A stretch of DNA of 64,000 bases from contig JAFZRV010000003.1 in assembly GCA_017619655.1 (NCBI GenBank), positions 1 to 64,000 of the forward strand, read 5' to 3'. Shown here piece by piece: positions 23,595 through 32,055 of the stretch. The notes under the pieces were generated by a model that ran no database searches, was not told where the DNA came from, and saw nothing but the letters and a program-made list of their open reading frames with translations. Positions within the stretch are counted from its first letter, which is position 1. Each line of letters begins with the position of its first letter. This stretch comes from Bacteroidales bacterium. Lineage in GTDB: Bacteria > Bacteroidota > Bacteroidia > Bacteroidales > UBA932. The translations under genes and the position numbers were made by a program.

Positions 23595-24780
23595 ACAACA
23601 GATACGGTTTGCGCTGCTCCTTGAAGAAAATGATGTCGTTGGCCCACATGGCGCGGATCTCGTCGGAGGTAGCCCCTTCCATGATCATGCGGCGCACGTA
23701 GTCGCGGCCGATGAGCAGTTCGAAGAACGAACGGAAAAAATGGCTGCCCAGGTGCAGGTTGTTGTAGGCATCGATGACGTAGTCGAGGTTGATGCCGGCC
23801 GCGAGGACCTCGTCATCGGAAGGCCGCTCGCGAAGGTCCACGCCGTAGCAGAGCTGGTCGAGCTGCGGCGGCTCCTTGGCGCCGTCCATGCTGCGGGGCG
23901 TGAACGAATAGCTGTAGCCCTTCATGTTGGGATGCCCGTACATCTGGAAGGGGAATTCGGTGCCGCGGCCCAGGCTCACGGGCGTCGCCTCGAAATAGCA
24001 GATCGAGGGATAGAGGTAGATCGAACGCATGTTGGGCAGGTTCGGAGACGGCTTGACCGGCAGCACGTAACGCGACTGATGGGTGTAATTCCGGCACTTG
24101 ACCACGGTCAGGTCGCACTTCACGTGCTCGGGAAGCCAGCCTTCCCCGTTGATCATCAGCGCCAGCTCGCCCAGCGTCATGCCGTGGCAGACCGGAATGG
24201 GATACCAGCCCACGCCGGACTTGTATTTCAGGTCGAGGATCGGACCGTCCACCAGGAAACCGATGGGATTGGGGCGGTCGAGCACGATCATCTTCTTGTT
24301 ATTCTTGGCGCAGACATACATCATCTTGCCCATCGTCACGTTGTAGGTGTAGAAACGGACGCCGACATCCTGCAGGTCGAAGATCAGCACGTCGAACTCG
24401 GAAATGGCCTCGTCGGAGGGATAGCCGCCCTTGCCGTCGTACAGAGAACTGATCGGCACGCCGGTCGGACCGTCGACGGAGTTGCCCACCAGCTCGCCGG
24501 CATCGGCCGTGCCGCGGAAGCCGTGTTCAGGCGAAAAGATCGAGACCACGTTGACATTAAGCGCAAGCAGGGTGTCGAGCACATGGCGGTTGCCGCTGAC
24601 CATGCCTGACTGGTTGGAGAGGATGGCTACCCTTTTGCCTTCCAGGAGGGGAAGATAGGCCTCGATATCCATGGCGCCGGGCAGGATTTCAGGCGTGGGC
24701 GGATATACCTTCAGCGTGGGCTGGGAGGCGCAGGAAGCCAGGGATAGCACGAGGGCCGTCAACAGGAGAATGCGTTTCAT
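23584..24780 (-). CDS. namZ: Exo-beta-N-acetylmuramidase NamZ-like (DUF1343), lipoprotein
   Basis: The 398-residue protein has a lipoprotein signal (LTALVLSLASC) and the DUF1343 pattern: VAILSNQSGMVSG, IFSPEHGFRGTADAGE, DVGVRFYTYNVTMGKMM, LDRPNPIGF and VCHGMTLGELALM. NamZ enzymes release N-acetylmuramic acid from the non-reducing end of peptidoglycan fragments. The start at 24780 gives the signal peptide; a longer open frame to 25209 runs antiparallel in meaning to the overlapping tsaE and is rejected. It is five bases after tsaE and overlaps the GH18 start, so the group is co-transcribed. Confidence 0.9.
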   Translation of the reverse strand: MKRILLLTALVLSLASCASQPTLKVYPPTPEILPGAMDIEAYLPLLEGKRVAILSNQSGMVSGNRHVLDTLLALNVNVVSIFSPEHGFRGTADAGELVGNSVDGPTGVPISSLYDGKGGYPSDEAISEFDVLIFDLQDVGVRFYTYNVTMGKMMYVCAKNNKKMIVLDRPNPIGFLVDGPILDLKYKSGVGWYPIPVCHGMTLGELALMINGEGWLPEHVKCDLTVVKCRNYTHQSRYVLPVKPSPNLPNMRSIYLYPSICYFEATPVSLGRGTEFPFQMYGHPNMKGYSYSFTPRSMDGAKEPPQLDQLCYGVDLRERPSDDEVLAAGINLDYVIDAYNNLHLGSHFFRSFFELLIGRDYVRRMIMEGATSDEIRAMWANDIIFFKEQRKPYLLYEE

Positions 24781-24785
24781 ATCGG

Positions 24786-25199
24786 TCAGAATAACAGAGT
24801 TCGGGTCTGGGCGTCTTCCACCTGGATCTGCACCTTGAGGGTGTCGTCGGGCAGCAGTTCCTCGATCATCTCGGGCCACTCGACCAGGCACAGGTAGCCG
24901 GAGTCGAAATACTCGTACAGGCCGATGTCGAGGGCCTCGGAAAGGCGGTTGATACGGTAAAAGTCGAAATGATAGACCGGCTCGTCGTGGCGGTCCCGGT
25001 ACTCGTTGACGATGGTGAACGTCGGGCTGTTGACGACGTCCCGCACGCCGAGGGCCTCGCAGACCGCCGTGATGAAGGTCGTCTTGCCGGCCCCCATCGC
25101 GCCGTAGAAAGCCAGGATGCGCGCATCCCCGATGTGCTCCAGGAACACCTTCGCCGCCCGCGGCAGGTCGGCCGTACCGTTGATGACAATCTCGGTCAT
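24786..25199 (-). CDS. tsaE: tRNA threonylcarbamoyladenosine biosynthesis protein TsaE
   Basis: TsaE is the small P-loop ATPase that works with TsaB and TsaD to attach threonylcarbamoyl to A37 of tRNAs. The 137-residue product has the Walker A motif FYGAMGAGKTTFI (about residues 30-42), the signature VVNSPTFTIVNEY and HFDFYRI. The start at 25199 (MTEIVING) lies seven bases after a promoter box; an upstream extension to 25331 is rejected because it includes the promoter. It leads an operon of secreted glycan enzymes, so its co-transcription is a matter of position, not function. Confidence 0.95.
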   Translation of the reverse strand: MTEIVINGTADLPRAAKVFLEHIGDARILAFYGAMGAGKTTFITAVCEALGVRDVVNSPTFTIVNEYRDRHDEPVYHFDFYRINRLSEALDIGLYEYFDSGYLCLVEWPEMIEELLPDDTLKVQIQVEDAQTRTLLF

Positions 25200-25206
25200 A
25201 TCTTTG

Positions 25207-25214
25207 CAAAGATA
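25207..25214 (-). promoter_or_regulatory. Promoter -7 box TATCTTTG for the tsaE operon, near-leaderless
   Basis: A perfect TAnnTTTG box on the minus strand is followed by seven bases (CAAAGAT) and the tsaE ATG. It should drive the whole tsaE to SIS run. Confidence 0.7.
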
Positions 25215-25260
25215 ATAATAATCACTATTTGTTGGTATTGTCTCTTCCGTAAAAAGCAGT

Positions 25261-25268
25261 GATCTTTG
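25261..25268 (+). promoter_or_regulatory. Imperfect -7 box GATCTTTG for feoB-like gene, leaderless type
   Basis: GATCTTTG differs from TAnnTTTG at one defining base and is followed by CACC and the ATG at 25273. No Fur-like or other operator was recognised in the 73-base divergent gap. Confidence 0.45.
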
Positions 25269-25272
25269 CACC

Positions 25273-27264
25273 ATGAATTGTGATTTCAATTGTAGCAGAT
25301 GTGAACTGGCCGCGAAGGGAAGCAAGCGCATCGTGGTCGATGTCGTCGGCCACGAGCCCGAGGGCGGGATGTTGTCCTTTTCAGGTCGGCGGCAATTGAC
25401 GGTCGAGTTCGGGGACTATCTGATCTGCTTCGTGAACTTTTGCGGAGAAAATGTCCACATCGGCAGGAAGATCCTCCTCAACAAACCTTCCGTGGTATTG
25501 GACATCATCGATTCGATGTCCCTGGAGAACAGCCTCCGGCTCACTTCCCGACTGATCGACATGGATTGCAGGGCCGTGCTCGCCTTCAGCGCTTACGACC
25601 GCCTTCTGGCTACCGGACATTCCCTGGATTACGAGACCCTCGGCGAGATGATGGGCTTTTCGGCAACGGTCCTGGACTCGACCGAGGAAAGTTTCAGCAG
25701 GCTGCTTTCCCTGATCGTCGAGACCTACTCCCAGCCGGTCAAGAAACACGTGCACGTGCCCTATGGCCAGGATGTGGACAAGGCCATCAACAAGATTACC
25801 GGCCTTATCGCCGATTCGCCCGGACTTTCAGACAGTTACCACGACCGCTACCTGGCCGTCCGCCTGTTGGAGGACCCGCAGTACATTTCCCCGGTCCTGG
25901 AAGGCTATCCGATGGCCTCCCGCATCGTGGAAACCGCCCGCGCGGAATCCGAAACCCTTTCCCGGCAGCTCGGCGAAAGCCCGGAATCGCTGATCCGGAA
26001 AGCGCGTCACGGTTATGTCCACGGCGCCCTGGTCGAAACCCTCCGCCACAGTTCTGACAATTCGGACCATACGCTCCTGCAAAAGATAGACGCCGTCCTG
26101 ACCAACCGCGTGATCGGCCTTCCGATGCTGCTCGTGGTCCTTTTCCTGGTCTTCGAAGCCACCTTTACCCTCGGCGCCTGGCCGCAGCGCTGGATCGAAG
26201 AGGGCGTGGAACTCCTGTGCGCCTGGCTGACGGGCGTGCTGCCTTCCGGCTGGCTGACCAGCCTGCTGGTCGACGGTGTCGTGCAAGGCTGCGGAGCCGT
26301 CATTTCCTTCCTTCCGAACATCTTCATCCTCTTCGTCTTGCTTTCCTTGCTGGAAGACACCGGCTACATGGCCCGAGCGGCCTTCCTGATGGACAAGATC
26401 ATGCACCGGATCGGCCTTCACGGCAAGTCGTTCGTGCCGATGCTGCTCGGTTTCGGATGCAACGTGCCGGCCATCATGGCCGCCAAATCCATAGACAATC
26501 CGAAGGACAGGACGCTGACGATGCTGATGATCCCGTTCATGTCATGTTCTGCCAGAATACCCGTATATCTGCTGATCATCGGCGCCTTCTTCCCCGGCAG
26601 CAAGGCCCTGGTGATGATGGGGATCTATCTGGCCGGCGTGCTGTTGTCGATCCTCTTCGCCATCGTGATGAAGCGGACGAAGTGGTTCCGGAAAGAAGCG
26701 GACGATTACGTGTCGGAACTTCCGGCCTTCCGTAAACCCGCGCTGAGGAGTACCTGGAACCATGTCTGGGAAAGGACCTCGGACTATCTCCACAAGATTA
26801 CGACGGTCATCCTGGCGGCATCGGTCATCATCTGGGCGCTGGAATTCTTCCCGAGGGAACGGACGATGGACGGGAAATACAAGGAAGAATCCTATCTGTG
26901 CGACATCGGCAAGGGTTTGGAACCTGTGATGAAGCCGCTGGGTTTTGACTGGAAACTGAACGTCTGCCTCCTTACGGGACTCCCAGCCAAGGAAGCCATC
27001 GTCAGCACGATGGGCATTCTTTACCATACGGAAGACGACGAGTCGCTCGCCAAGGCGATGATCGAAGGAGAGGATATGAACCAGGCCGTGGCCCTGGCGT
27101 TCGTCCTGTTCGTGCTGCTCTATTTCCCCTGTGTCGCCACGGTTTCGACGCTCCGGAAAGAAGCGGGCTGGAAATGGGCGGCATTCACGGTGGTCCATTC
27201 GCTTGTCCTGGCCTGGGTGGTCGCTTTCCTGGTCTTCCGGATAGGCAGCCTGTTCATCGGATAA
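25273..27264 (+). CDS. FeoB-like transporter with degenerate GTPase domain and N-terminal cysteine motif
   Basis: The C-terminal membrane part (about residues 275-663) is clearly FeoB: LGFGCNVPAIMA, PFMSCSARIPVY and GLPAKEAIVSTMGILY carry the conserved Cys and Lys/Glu residues of the iron pathway. The N-terminal part aligns with the FeoB G domain (KPSVVLDIIDSMSLENSLRL and the YETLGEMMGFSATVLDSTEE stretch) but has no P-loop GxxxxGK(S/T), no DxxG, and SAYD where NKxD/NMMD is expected. It is also about 40 residues short before that point. Residues 3, 7 and 10 are cysteines (C-x3-C-x2-C). No FeoA is fused or adjacent. It may move a divalent metal without GTP control. Confidence 0.85.
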   Translation: MNCDFNCSRCELAAKGSKRIVVDVVGHEPEGGMLSFSGRRQLTVEFGDYLICFVNFCGENVHIGRKILLNKPSVVLDIIDSMSLENSLRLTSRLIDMDCRAVLAFSAYDRLLATGHSLDYETLGEMMGFSATVLDSTEESFSRLLSLIVETYSQPVKKHVHVPYGQDVDKAINKITGLIADSPGLSDSYHDRYLAVRLLEDPQYISPVLEGYPMASRIVETARAESETLSRQLGESPESLIRKARHGYVHGALVETLRHSSDNSDHTLLQKIDAVLTNRVIGLPMLLVVLFLVFEATFTLGAWPQRWIEEGVELLCAWLTGVLPSGWLTSLLVDGVVQGCGAVISFLPNIFILFVLLSLLEDTGYMARAAFLMDKIMHRIGLHGKSFVPMLLGFGCNVPAIMAAKSIDNPKDRTLTMLMIPFMSCSARIPVYLLIIGAFFPGSKALVMMGIYLAGVLLSILFAIVMKRTKWFRKEADDYVSELPAFRKPALRSTWNHVWERTSDYLHKITTVILAASVIIWALEFFPRERTMDGKYKEESYLCDIGKGLEPVMKPLGFDWKLNVCLLTGLPAKEAIVSTMGILYHTEDDESLAKAMIEGEDMNQAVALAFVLFVLLYFPCVATVSTLRKEAGWKWAAFTVVHSLVLAWVVAFLVFRIGSLFIG

Positions 27265-27267
27265 GGA

Positions 27268-28437
27268 TCATTTCGTCAGCCATTTTTCCGGATCCTGCTT
27301 GTCCGTGCCCTTCCAGAGTTGGAAGTGGAGGGTGGAGCTGTTGCCGTCGGCCTCGAGCGTGCCCAGCCTGGCGCCGGTCTCGATCTTCTGGCCGCTCTTG
27401 ACGCTCACCTTGCCCAGTTTGCAGTACAAAGTGAAATACTCGCCGTGCTGCACCAGGACGCACTGGTTGTAGCCCGGCATGACGATGATCTTGCGGACTT
27501 CGCCCGAGAAGACGCTGTACACGTCGGCGCCCTTGGTGGTGGAGAAGGTGATGCCCGGGTTGTCGGGCAGTTTCAGGTTGGTATAGACGGGGTGGTTGTG
27601 GACGCCGAATCGCTCCACGATGACGCCCTGCTTCAGCGGCCAGGGCAGTTTCCCCTTGTTCTTGGCGAACTCGTCCGACAGGGCCGTATCGATCCGGGTC
27701 TTGTCTTTCTTCTGCTCGGCCACGGTACTCTGGAGCAGTTTCTGGATCTCCTTGTTGAGGCGGTCCACCTCCTTTTTCTTGGCCGCCAGGTCGGCACGGT
27801 ACTGCTTCTCGCTCTTGGCCAGGCGCTTCATGTCGTCTTTCGACTTCTTCTCCTCGGCCACCAGCTTGCGGTACTCGTCCTCGCGTTCGGCGCGGGTCGC
27901 CTTGGCCTCCGCACGCATCTCGGCCAGTTTGGCCCGCTCTTCCTCCAGCTCCGCCTGCTTGGCGCGCATCTTCTCGGCCTGGCTGCTGACTTCGCCCGCC
28001 AGGCTCTTGAGGAAGGCGAAGCGGCGGTAACCCTGCCCGATGTTCTCGCTCGACAGGATATAGAGGAACCACACGCGGGAGTCGCGGTTCTTGTAGGTGT
28101 TGTAGATCAGCTTGCTGTAGTAGATTTCCAGCGTGTCGAGCTCCTTCTGCAGCCGGTTGATCTCGCGCTGTTTCTGCGTCATGGCGTCGTCGATGACGGC
28201 AATCCGCTTGTCGAGGTCGTTGATGATCGACTTGCGGTTGGTGACCCGCCGGCGGATGAGGGAAAGCTGCTCGGTGGTGGCTTTCTGCTTGCTGGTGATC
28301 GTCTTGAGCTGGCGGTCGATGAAGTTGATCTCCTCTTCGATCTGGCGCTTGCGCTCCTTCTGCTTCGAGACGTCCTGCTGCCCGAAGGCGGCCGTCGCGG
28401 CGAAGAGCACAAGGAGGAAGAGGAGCCAGCGTTTCAT
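27268..28437 (-). CDS. EnvC-like murein hydrolase activator (coiled coil plus degenerate LytM domain)
   Basis: The 389-residue protein has a signal peptide (WLLFLLVLFAATAAFGQ), a long coiled coil of Lys/Glu/Arg/Gln (about residues 22-255) and a C-terminal M23/LytM fold. The zinc site is broken: YCKLGKVSVKSGQ has Lys where YAHL has His, and TLHFQLW has Thr where the HxH first His is expected. This fits EnvC-type proteins, which do not cut peptidoglycan but activate amidases during cell division. It converges on the feoB-like gene with three bases between the stops, and it follows the TPR gene by nine bases. Confidence 0.88.
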   Translation of the reverse strand: MKRWLLFLLVLFAATAAFGQQDVSKQKERKRQIEEEINFIDRQLKTITSKQKATTEQLSLIRRRVTNRKSIINDLDKRIAVIDDAMTQKQREINRLQKELDTLEIYYSKLIYNTYKNRDSRVWFLYILSSENIGQGYRRFAFLKSLAGEVSSQAEKMRAKQAELEEERAKLAEMRAEAKATRAEREDEYRKLVAEEKKSKDDMKRLAKSEKQYRADLAAKKKEVDRLNKEIQKLLQSTVAEQKKDKTRIDTALSDEFAKNKGKLPWPLKQGVIVERFGVHNHPVYTNLKLPDNPGITFSTTKGADVYSVFSGEVRKIIVMPGYNQCVLVQHGEYFTLYCKLGKVSVKSGQKIETGARLGTLEADGNSSTLHFQLWKGTDKQDPEKWLTK

Positions 28438-28446
28438 GGTCGTTCT

Positions 28447-30093
28447 TTATTCGTCGGACGTCATGGCGGCGGCCTGCTTGTAGTAGATGTTGGCGAGGTC
28501 CTTCTCGCCCAGGGTCTCCAGGACAATGGCGTAGTGCTCGAGGATGGTGCGGCTGTCCTTGCCGCCGTAGAGCATGGCGTGCTTGAAGAGGGCCTTGGCC
28601 TCGATGTCCTGTCCCAGCAGGTGCAGGATCCAGGCGTAGGTGTCGAGATAGGTGGGGTTGTCCGGTTCGGCGGTGATGGTCTTGCGGCTCATCTCCTTGG
28701 CCTTCTTGAGGTTCTTTCCTTCGAGGGAGAGATAGTAGGCGTAGTTGTTGAGCACGGGATTGTAGTCCGGATCGATCTTGAGCGCCTTCTCGTAGTTCTT
28801 GTAGGCATTCTTGCTGTCGCCCATCTGGTGGTACACGTCCCCCATCGAGGAATAGGTGACCTTCATCACCGTCGTGTCTTTCGGATGCAGGCGCAGGATG
28901 GCTTCATAGTCCTGGAGCGCTTCCGGGTAGGCCTTCATCTGCGACAGCGCGATGGCCCGAAGCTGGTACAGGTCCGGGCTGTCGGGGAAACGCTGGATGG
29001 CCACCGAGGCGTTGTCGGCGAGGCTGGTCCAGTACTGCTGGTAGTAGAGCAGGAACAGGAACTGCATGGCGGCGTCGAAGCTCTCCGGGTGCTGTTCCAT
29101 GTTCTGGCGCATGATCTCGACGGCCAGTTCAGGACGCCCGGTCCGGTACCAGAAGCCGCCGATCAGGGCGTTGATGGTGCTGTCGGTGGGGTGCGCGGTG
29201 CGCAGGTCGACCATCATCTGGTCGAATTCCTCCGAGAAAGTCCGGACGAACTGCGGATTGGAGGTCATCTGCTCCACCTGGGCGGCCTTGACTTCCGGCT
29301 GCACGTAGGGATCGCGCATCACGTGCGACAGGCTCGAGAAGAAATTGCCGTACTGGCGCAGCATCTGGTAGACGCCCGCCTTGCCGAACCAGGCCGGGGT
29401 GTAGTCGGGCTCCATGGCCAGGGCCTCGTCGTAGTAGCGCAGGGCCAGGGAGTCGCGGTAGGTGCCGGCGTAATAGTCGCCCAGCACGCTGGCCAGCCGC
29501 GGCGTGCGGCAGTCCGCATAATAGTCCGCCAGCGTCTGGTAGACGGTATCGGGGTGGGCGTCGGGTTTCTTGAGCAGCAGCTCGGTGCGGGTCAGGCCCA
29601 CGATCTCGCTCCTGCCCCGGATGGCGTCGATCTTGTCGAGGGTGGCCAGGGCTTTTTCTATCTCGCTGTCGGACAGATAGACATTGATCAGGTCGAAATA
29701 CAGGTCGGTCTTCTTCGGGAAGTCGGCCGTCAGCTGCTCGAGCATCGGGACGGCCAGTTCGGAACGGTCGGTATGCAGGTAGCAGAGGGCGAGGTTGTAG
29801 CGGTACCAGAAATTGTCGGGTGCCAGCTCGATGGCCCGCTTGAGCCAGGTTTCGGTTTCGGCTTTCCGGCTCTCGTCGTTGGAACAGATGGCGGCGATGT
29901 AGTAGCAGGCGGCGTCGTTGTCCGGATTCTCCTGCACTTCTTCCTGGAGCAGGCGCAGGGCTTCGGCCTTCTCGCCCGCCTGGTAGTATTTCAGGGCTTC
30001 GATATATTTGACAGACTGTGCCTGCAGGCCGGCGGCCATGCAAAGGAGCGCGATCGCGCAGACAATCTTGCGCAAAAATCTTGGACTCTCCAT
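28447..30093 (-). CDS. Secreted TPR-repeat protein
   Basis: The 548-residue product has a signal peptide (IVCAIALLCMAAGLQA) and many tetratricopeptide repeats, for example ALKYYQAGEKAEALRLLQEE, AYPEALQDYEAILRLHPKD and KNAYKNYEKALKIDPDYNPVL. Such proteins act as scaffolds in the periplasm; it is encoded just before the EnvC-like gene, so a role in envelope or division assembly is plausible. The start at 30093 is preferred to 30198 since a promoter box lies between them. Confidence 0.88.
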   Translation of the reverse strand: MESPRFLRKIVCAIALLCMAAGLQAQSVKYIEALKYYQAGEKAEALRLLQEEVQENPDNDAACYYIAAICSNDESRKAETETWLKRAIELAPDNFWYRYNLALCYLHTDRSELAVPMLEQLTADFPKKTDLYFDLINVYLSDSEIEKALATLDKIDAIRGRSEIVGLTRTELLLKKPDAHPDTVYQTLADYYADCRTPRLASVLGDYYAGTYRDSLALRYYDEALAMEPDYTPAWFGKAGVYQMLRQYGNFFSSLSHVMRDPYVQPEVKAAQVEQMTSNPQFVRTFSEEFDQMMVDLRTAHPTDSTINALIGGFWYRTGRPELAVEIMRQNMEQHPESFDAAMQFLFLLYYQQYWTSLADNASVAIQRFPDSPDLYQLRAIALSQMKAYPEALQDYEAILRLHPKDTTVMKVTYSSMGDVYHQMGDSKNAYKNYEKALKIDPDYNPVLNNYAYYLSLEGKNLKKAKEMSRKTITAEPDNPTYLDTYAWILHLLGQDIEAKALFKHAMLYGGKDSRTILEHYAIVLETLGEKDLANIYYKQAAAMTSDE

Positions 30094-30113
30094 CTTTTTT
30101 TCTAAATTCGTTA

Positions 30114-30121
30114 CAAAAATA
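30114..30121 (-). promoter_or_regulatory. Promoter -7 box TATTTTTG for the TPR-EnvC pair
   Basis: A TAnnTTTG match on the minus strand lies 20 bases before the ATG at 30093, inside an A/T-rich divergent gap (30094-30213). No clear box was found for the sigma factor on the plus strand in the same gap. Confidence 0.55.
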
Positions 30122-30213
30122 GTGGTAAAAACCCTAACAAAAAACAAACCAGAATTTTTTTGCGCGACAAGACGCAACATTCCTTCCCCTTTTTGCATCT
30201 ATAGTGAGCAGCG

Positions 30214-30771
30214 ATGCGTGAGACCTCGACATATACCGAAGCAGAACTGATTTCCGGCTGCGCGCATGGAGACAGGGAAGCCCAGCGGATGTTGTACGAC
30301 CGGTACGCGTCGGTGATGTATCCGGTGTGTGTGCGGTACCTGGGCCGGGAGGATGCAAAAGACGTACTGCAGGAGGGTTTCCTGACAGTTTTTGACAAGA
30401 TTGGCACCTACAAGGGTGAAGGCTCCTTCGAGGGATGGATGCGGAAGATTTTCGTCAATGCCTCGCTGATGCACCTCCGCAAGACGGACGTGCTGCGGCG
30501 GACCGAAGACATCGACGAAGTGCCGGAAGCGGGCGGCGTGCTGGAGCACGGGGTGTTGGAGCAGATCAGTTCGCGGGAGATCCTCGACCTGGTCGCCGGA
30601 CTGCCCGCCGGACTGCGGAGCGTCTTCAACTTGTTCGTGATGGAAGGCTACTCGCACGCGGAAGTAGGCGCCCTGCTCGGCATTACCGAACAGTCCTCCC
30701 GCTCCCAGTTGAGCCGTGCCCGGAGCCTGTTGCAAGAAAAGATAAAAGAGTTATATCATGGTAAGAGATGA
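30214..30771 (+). CDS. ECF-type RNA polymerase sigma factor
   Basis: The 185-residue protein has sigma region 2 (RYLGREDAKDVLQEGFLTVF, then GSFEGWMRKIFVNASL) and region 4 (SVFNLFVMEGYSHAEVGALL, ITEQSSRSQLSRARSLLQEK). It is the extracytoplasmic-function type that recruits RNA polymerase to a small regulon when released from its partner. The next gene overlaps it by 14 bases and encodes a membrane protein with a cytosolic N-terminus, the expected partner. It diverges from the TPR gene. Confidence 0.93.
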   Translation: MRETSTYTEAELISGCAHGDREAQRMLYDRYASVMYPVCVRYLGREDAKDVLQEGFLTVFDKIGTYKGEGSFEGWMRKIFVNASLMHLRKTDVLRRTEDIDEVPEAGGVLEHGVLEQISSREILDLVAGLPAGLRSVFNLFVMEGYSHAEVGALLGITEQSSRSQLSRARSLLQEKIKELYHGKR

Positions 30772-31954
30772 TTTTGACCAGCGGCTGCGCGATCGCCTCG
30801 AAGGGGTGACCGAACCGGCGCCTGATGTCTGGGAAGGCATCAGCAAAGGGCTCGAGCGCCGCCGTCGCAAGGTCGTGTTCCGTCGCATCACGGTGGCTGC
30901 CGCCGCCGCGGCCGCGGTGCTGGCCCTTGCGCTGCTCGTCTTCCGGGGTTCCCGGAACGACGGCCAGGTCGAAGCTCCGGTCCGGATCGCCGGTACCATC
31001 GAGTCCGTCGAGGCCCCTGTCGTGGCGCCTGCCGAAGCTCCCGTGCCTGACATCGCTCCCATCGAGGAGCAGCTAGCCGCCCTGCCGCGCCAGGCCGTGG
31101 CGGCCGCCCGTATCGACAAGCCCGCGCCGAAAGCCGCCGAGGCCGTGCCGCCGGTGGAAGAATCCGTCGTGGCGGAGCCTGCCGCAGCGCCTGTTGAAGA
31201 GCCTGCAGAAGAACCCGCTGCTGCACCCCAGGCCGACGAGCCGCAGCACCTGCTCACCGAAAACGATCTTCCGGCCGACTACTGGACGCGCGAAGAGCGC
31301 GCCGAAGCTTCCCGTTCCCGCACACACACATCACAAATCTCCATATTATCCAATCTGACCACGGTCGCATCCGACGGTGACCTGCTCTACATTCCGAACG
31401 CCTCGCACGCGTCTTCCCAGACCGGGAAAGCCCAGGCCGTCTCGGACATCGAGCCGATCTCCGCTTCCAATGCACCGAAATTCTACTCTCCGCTGACCGT
31501 CGGTCTGCAAGTGGCGTTGCCGCTTACCGACCGCCTTTCGGTCGCGACGGGCGTGAACTACTCCTACCTGGTGTCGCAATACGACATCCTCTACAAGAAA
31601 GTACTGTATCAGGGTGCGTACAACCAGCTGCACTATGTGGGCGTCCCTCTCGCGCTGTCGTATCATTTCGTCCAGACGCCCCACCTCGGCGTATATGCCA
31701 CGGTGGCCGGCGCCGCGGAGAAATGCGTAGCCCAGCGCTACGTGTTCGGCAGCAATGTCGCATCGGAAAAAGTGAAGGGGCTGCAGTGGTCGGCCAAGGC
31801 CGGTATCGGCGTGGAGTACTGGTTCATCCCGCACATGGGCGTCTACTTCGATCCGAGTCTGGTCTATTTCTTCGACAATCAGCAGCCGCTGAGCATTCGG
31901 ACGCAGCAGCCGCTGCAGGCGAATTTCGAGGTTGGTCTTCGTTTCAAGATCTGA
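30758..31954 (+). CDS. Sigma-linked inner-membrane protein with C-terminal beta-barrel domain
   Basis: The 398-residue product has a cytosolic N-terminus (DDFDQRLRDRLEGVTEPAPD) of the kind that binds ECF sigma factors, one membrane helix (about residues 45-65), a 100-residue Ala/Pro/Glu/Val-rich linker, and a C-terminal region (about 235-398) of alternating strands that resembles a small outer-membrane beta-barrel (TVGLQVALPLTDRLSVATGV, then GIGVEYWFIPHMGVYFDPSL). The protein could therefore span the periplasm. It overlaps the sigma gene by 14 bases. Anti-sigma activity is inferred from context. Confidence 0.75.
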   Translation: MVRDDFDQRLRDRLEGVTEPAPDVWEGISKGLERRRRKVVFRRITVAAAAAAAVLALALLVFRGSRNDGQVEAPVRIAGTIESVEAPVVAPAEAPVPDIAPIEEQLAALPRQAVAAARIDKPAPKAAEAVPPVEESVVAEPAAAPVEEPAEEPAAAPQADEPQHLLTENDLPADYWTREERAEASRSRTHTSQISILSNLTTVASDGDLLYIPNASHASSQTGKAQAVSDIEPISASNAPKFYSPLTVGLQVALPLTDRLSVATGVNYSYLVSQYDILYKKVLYQGAYNQLHYVGVPLALSYHFVQTPHLGVYATVAGAAEKCVAQRYVFGSNVASEKVKGLQWSAKAGIGVEYWFIPHMGVYFDPSLVYFFDNQQPLSIRTQQPLQANFEVGLRFKI

Positions 31955-31981
31955 CAATCAGTTAGTTCTGGAGATTTATCT

Positions 31982-32000
31982 TTCTCGGCTTTTTCGAGAA
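31982..32000 (+). terminator. Small hairpin TTCTCG...CGAGAA
   Basis: Six-base arms at 31982-31987 and 31995-32000 enclose a seven-base T-rich loop just after the sigma-linked membrane gene. It is part of a double hairpin with the next element. Confidence 0.5.
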
Positions 32001-32040
32001 AATAAAAAAAACGGTTAATCTTTCAGCCGTTTTTTTTATT
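32001..32040 (+). terminator. Strong hairpin terminator with T-tract
   Basis: AATAAAAAAAACGG (32001-32014) and CCGTTTTTTTTATT (32027-32040) pair over 14 bp around a 12-base loop, ending in a T run on the plus strand. It closes the sigma factor operon, 16 bases before the comM promoter box. Confidence 0.8.
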
Positions 32041-32055
32041 GCATGCCGGGCGTCC

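Noticed and set aside
24786-25209. Extension of the namZ frame to 25209
   Set aside because: The extra part reads tsaE in another frame; namZ has its own signal peptide from 24780.
27319-30105. A 928-codon open frame opposite the EnvC-like and TPR genes
   Set aside because: It spans two clear genes on the other strand and is composed of repetitive Val/Gly/Leu/Ala codons, a typical high-GC antisense artefact.
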